NCBI GenBank assembly: GCA_009694465.1
Contig: SHUW01000003.1
Location: forward strand, 1 to 51,739
Source: Ilumatobacteraceae bacterium
Lineage (GTDB): Bacteria > Actinomycetota > Acidimicrobiia > Acidimicrobiales > Ilumatobacteraceae
Length of the DNA stretch: 51,739 nt
Direction: 5' to 3'
In this document: piece by piece, positions 48,957-51,739 of the stretch
Position numbering within the stretch: the first letter of the stretch is position 1
Layout of the letters: the number at the start of each line of letters is the position of its first letter
Translations under genes and position numbers: made by a program
The notes under the pieces: model-generated
What the model saw: the letters and a program-made list of their open reading frames with translations, nothing else
What the model was told of the DNA's origin: nothing
The model's database searches: none

Positions 48957-49843
48957 GGTCTCACCGTAGTTTGCCGAGGTGTTGACAACCCAACCATGAG
49001 TAAGCCGATGAGCACTAGGGCGGCACCAACCCACGAAGCGAAGGGAAAATCTTCATTTAATATGAGCACAGCAAGAACTGAGGCGACTATTGGTTCGAGA
49101 GTGGTCAACATCACGACTGTCATTGGACTTAAGGACACCAGTGCCTTACCAAAAGCGACGTAAGCACATGTCAAAGTGATGACAGATAGGTAAAGAATCA
49201 CGAGGATTCCTCTAGATGTAATCACCCAAGCAAGTCGGTGGAAGATTAAGAGTGGAGTAGTTAGTAATCCAGCAATGAAGAACATGGCACCAAGACTTGC
49301 TGTGGGATCCGCTTTGCATTTGATAAGAACAGAAGCGCTCTCTGTGTACATGGCATAAGCACAGCCAGCGATGGCAGCACACATAATCCCACCTAGGTCG
49401 TACGACACTGCATTCTCAGAACCCAAAACCAAGACCACGAGACCTGAGAGAGTGAAAGCGGCGGCTACGTACCAGATTGGAGATGGGGCCGGCTGTCCCT
49501 TTAGGTGTGAGAGTAAACGAGAAAATAAAGGACTCACACCGATCGTGATCAGAGCTGCCAAAGCAACTCCCGTGAGGCTGACTGAATAAAAAAAGAGAAG
49601 TTGATATGTAGCCACCGCAATGGCCCCGAGGAGAAGATGACGCAATTGATCCTTGAGAGTCGAAAAATGTCTCCAAGAGATAAGAGTGAGCGCCAAACCT
49701 CCAATGATCAGCCTGAAAATGCCAGCAGAGATGGCATCAATATTTGCTGGTCCTTTGGCTAAAGCGGTACCCGTAGTACCAAATAACGCGCTTGCCAGCA
49801 ATACCAGCGCTACGGGGCGAGTAGGTTTCGGCGTTGGGAGCAC
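48953..49843 (-). CDS. EamA/DMT-family transporter
   Basis: Ten hydrophobic helices, TLEPIVASVLAVLILNEDFPFASWVGAALVLIGL; GTG 49843 preceded by TAAAGT-N7. Confidence 0.88.
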   Translation of the reverse strand: MLPTPKPTRPVALVLLASALFGTTGTALAKGPANIDAISAGIFRLIIGGLALTLISWRHFSTLKDQLRHLLLGAIAVATYQLLFFYSVSLTGVALAALITIGVSPLFSRLLSHLKGQPAPSPIWYVAAAFTLSGLVVLVLGSENAVSYDLGGIMCAAIAGCAYAMYTESASVLIKCKADPTASLGAMFFIAGLLTTPLLIFHRLAWVITSRGILVILYLSVITLTCAYVAFGKALVSLSPMTVVMLTTLEPIVASVLAVLILNEDFPFASWVGAALVLIGLLMVGLSTPRQTTVRP

Positions 49844-49859
49844 TTGGTTTACTTTAGAC

Positions 49860-49873
49860 AGTTCTCGAGAACT
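49860..49873. promoter_or_regulatory. 14-bp perfect palindrome AGTTCTCGAGAACT between divergent eamA and livH -10 elements
   Basis: Reverse complement identical; lies between ACTTTA (eamA -10, 49851-49856) and TAGTCT (livH -10, 49873-49878). Confidence 0.5.
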
Positions 49874-49884
49874 AGTCTGAGCCT

Positions 49885-51294
49885 GTGGCGTTATCTCGTT
49901 GCTCGCCAAGGACAGAGGGTGTAGTGGAAGTATCGACAGGTAAAACCATCGGGAGACGTTGTCTCGTGCTGCTCATCGCACTTGGCTCTGTTTTGGGTTT
50001 CTCGTTTGGTACAGCGAAAGCGGCCGATGATGGTTACAGCATTCGCACCCAAGTTCGAGATCAAGTTCGAACACCTGATGGCAAAGCAGATAACCAACCG
50101 CTGCCAGGAGTCGAGATAACAGTCACCGACGCCAATGGAGAGATCGTTGGGGTTGGACTCACGGATGCTGAAGGAGTCGTAATTGTCTCGGTCCCGTCTC
50201 GGGCGGATTACACCGTAAGTCTCAATGAGGGGACCCTTCCGTCGGGTAAAAAACTTGATACTAAAACGCCTGCGGTGCAGAATATTCTTACTGACTCGTT
50301 CGTGACAAAGACCAAGGTCGTCACCTATTTTACTGGTGAGTCGCAAACTGTTAGCCAATCAGGTTTTGAACGCGTCGCGCAGCGCATATCCGATGGCATC
50401 CGACTCGGGCTCATCTTGGCGATGTGTTCCGTCGGTCTGAGCCTCATTTTTGGGACCACAGGATTAACGAACTTCGCGCATGGCGAAATTGTCACCTTTG
50501 GTGGAATCGCAACGTTTGTATTCAATGTCACTGGACTCACGTTTTTGGGTTCATTAAGTTTCATTCCCGGTATTCATCCAGATGGGACATTCCACATATT
50601 TTGGGCGGCTCCGTTGGGCATCATCTTGGGTGGTGGTTTTGGTTGGGCCCTGAATAACCGAATCTTCGGACCTCTGCGCCGCCGTGGTGTCGGACTAGTG
50701 ACTCAGATGGTTTTGACCGTGGGTTTGTCAATCGCTCTACGCAACTTTTTCCTCTCACGATTTGAAGGGCGCACACGCCCCTTTTCGGATTTCTCGTTAC
50801 AAAGGTCGTGGGATCTCGGACCTATCAACATCACACCCCGTGACTTCGTGGTGTCGATTTTGAGTCTCCTCATTTTGGTCGTTACCGCTCTTGGATTACG
50901 TTTCACTCGACTTGGAAAAGCAACTCGCGCTGTCTCTGATAATCCTGATTTAGCATCAGCGACAGGAATTGATTCCGAAAAAGTCATTCGCTTGGTTTGG
51001 ATTATTGGGGGCGCTTTAGCGGCGACTGGAGGGGTTTTCCGTGGGCTAGATGAGCAAGTAAGTTTTGATATGGGCGGACGCCTGCTCTTTTTATTGTTTG
51101 CCGGCATCACTTTGGGCGGACTCGGAAGTGCCTTCGGCGCATTGGTGGGCGGTTTTGTCGTCGGCGTCATGGTCGAAGTATCAAGTTTGGTTGTACCGAC
51201 AGAGTTGAAGACGGCCCCCGCCTTGCTCGTCCTAATTTTGGTTCTATTGCTCAGGCCACAAGGCATCCTGGGTAGAGCACAGAGGGTTGGTTAG
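49885..51294 (+). CDS. branched-chain amino acid ABC permease (LivH-like) with N-terminal signal and Ig-like/carboxypeptidase-regulatory-like domain
   Basis: LIFGTTGLTNFAHGEIVTFGG, RAVSDNPDLASATGID, GGALAATGGV; N-terminal signal-like LLIALGSVLGFSFGTAKAA then PLPGVEITVTDANGEIVGVGLTDAEGVVIV. Confidence 0.87.
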   Translation: MALSRCSPRTEGVVEVSTGKTIGRRCLVLLIALGSVLGFSFGTAKAADDGYSIRTQVRDQVRTPDGKADNQPLPGVEITVTDANGEIVGVGLTDAEGVVIVSVPSRADYTVSLNEGTLPSGKKLDTKTPAVQNILTDSFVTKTKVVTYFTGESQTVSQSGFERVAQRISDGIRLGLILAMCSVGLSLIFGTTGLTNFAHGEIVTFGGIATFVFNVTGLTFLGSLSFIPGIHPDGTFHIFWAAPLGIILGGGFGWALNNRIFGPLRRRGVGLVTQMVLTVGLSIALRNFFLSRFEGRTRPFSDFSLQRSWDLGPINITPRDFVVSILSLLILVVTALGLRFTRLGKATRAVSDNPDLASATGIDSEKVIRLVWIIGGALAATGGVFRGLDEQVSFDMGGRLLFLLFAGITLGGLGSAFGALVGGFVVGVMVEVSSLVVPTELKTAPALLVLILVLLLRPQGILGRAQRVG

Positions 51295-51296
51295 CC

Positions 51297-51739
51297 ATGG
51301 ATTGGAATCTCATACTTGAAAACAGCCTCAAGGGCTTCATAGGGATCAACGCGGTGTATTTTGCTATCGCCGCTTTGGGGTTGAATGTGCAATTCGGCTA
51401 CACGGGTCTCTTGAACTTCGGTCAGGCGGGTTTCATGGCTTGTGGTGCCTATGGACTCGGTATGACCGCCCACTATTTTGATATCTCGTTCTGGTGGGGC
51501 ATCCCTCTCGGTATTTTGTTTTCAGTCATTTTGGGATTACTCATGGGCATCCCAACTCTTCGTTTGCGTGCCGATTATTTGGCAATCGTCACCATCGCTT
51601 CGGCGGAAATTATTCGCTTAGTCGTGCGTTCAGTTAAGTTCAAAACTTATTTCGGTGGAAGTGATGGCATCAACGGCTTCTCAAGTAGTTTCCGTGCGCT
51701 TGGAAATGACTTCGGCATTCAAGAATCAAATCAATATGG
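51297..51739 (+). CDS. branched-chain amino acid ABC permease (LivM-like), C-terminus cut by window edge
   Basis: Own translation from ATG 51297: MDWNLILENSLKGFIGINAVYFAIAALGLNVQFGYTGLLNFGQAGFMACGAYG... Confidence 0.85.
   Translation, partial: MDWNLILENSLKGFIGINAVYFAIAALGLNVQFGYTGLLNFGQAGFMACGAYGLGMTAHYFDISFWWGIPLGILFSVILGLLMGIPTLRLRADYLAIVTIASAEIIRLVVRSVKFKTYFGGSDGINGFSSSFRALGNDFGIQESNQY

Noticed and set aside
49860-49873. LexA/SOS box at AGTTCTCGAGAACT
   Set aside because: Actinobacterial SOS boxes are of the GAAC-N4-GTTC orientation; here the halves are in the opposite order.
1-51739. CRISPR arrays, prophage, IS elements, rRNA/tRNA
   Set aside because: No regularly spaced repeats, integrase/transposase motifs or tRNA-like cloverleaf/CCA regions noticed; not excluded by computation.

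Overview
The window is a dense, almost fully coding stretch of about 52 kb. It looks actinobacterial/acidimicrobial (F420/LLM enzymes, leaderless promoters, GTG starts), but that lineage call is inference. I see no rRNA, tRNA, CRISPR, prophage or IS element. Content from left to right: a ThrH-like phosphatase (partial); a Rieske oxygenase/acyl-CoA dehydrogenase/SDR set divergent from an arylsulfatase; a VOC-cupin fusion divergent from a tight 7-gene operon (BVMO, a/b-hydrolase, SDR, LLM, a/b-hydrolase, P450, BCCP-carboxyltransferase fusion); an amidohydrolase and a second sulfatase; a three-subunit xanthine-dehydrogenase-type operon; phosphatidylcholine synthase; a five-gene operon with L- and D-carbamoylase-like enzymes, a fused 2Fe-2S/Mo XDH, an N-terminally short SsnA-like amidohydrolase and an LLM enzyme; TSUP, MBL, ProA-like, DAO, panB/panC, P1 peptidase, DoxX and a heterodimeric ABC exporter; a phosphatase/methyltransferase/PPOX/SDR run; CtaA, nitronate monooxygenase, EamA; and LivH (with an N-terminal extracytoplasmic domain) plus LivM (partial). 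The strongest unannotated signal is a 17-bp identical palindromic element (TTAACAAAATGTAAACT on the - strand). It sits exactly 6 nt before the GTG starts of both xanthine-dehydrogenase operons, 8 kb apart, which suggests a shared operator over leaderless promoters and a purine/ureide/hydantoin-type regulon. More broadly, at least 16 gene starts fit TANNNT-N6/7-(A/G)TG, so leaderless initiation appears to be the default, and several ORF-track starts should be moved.
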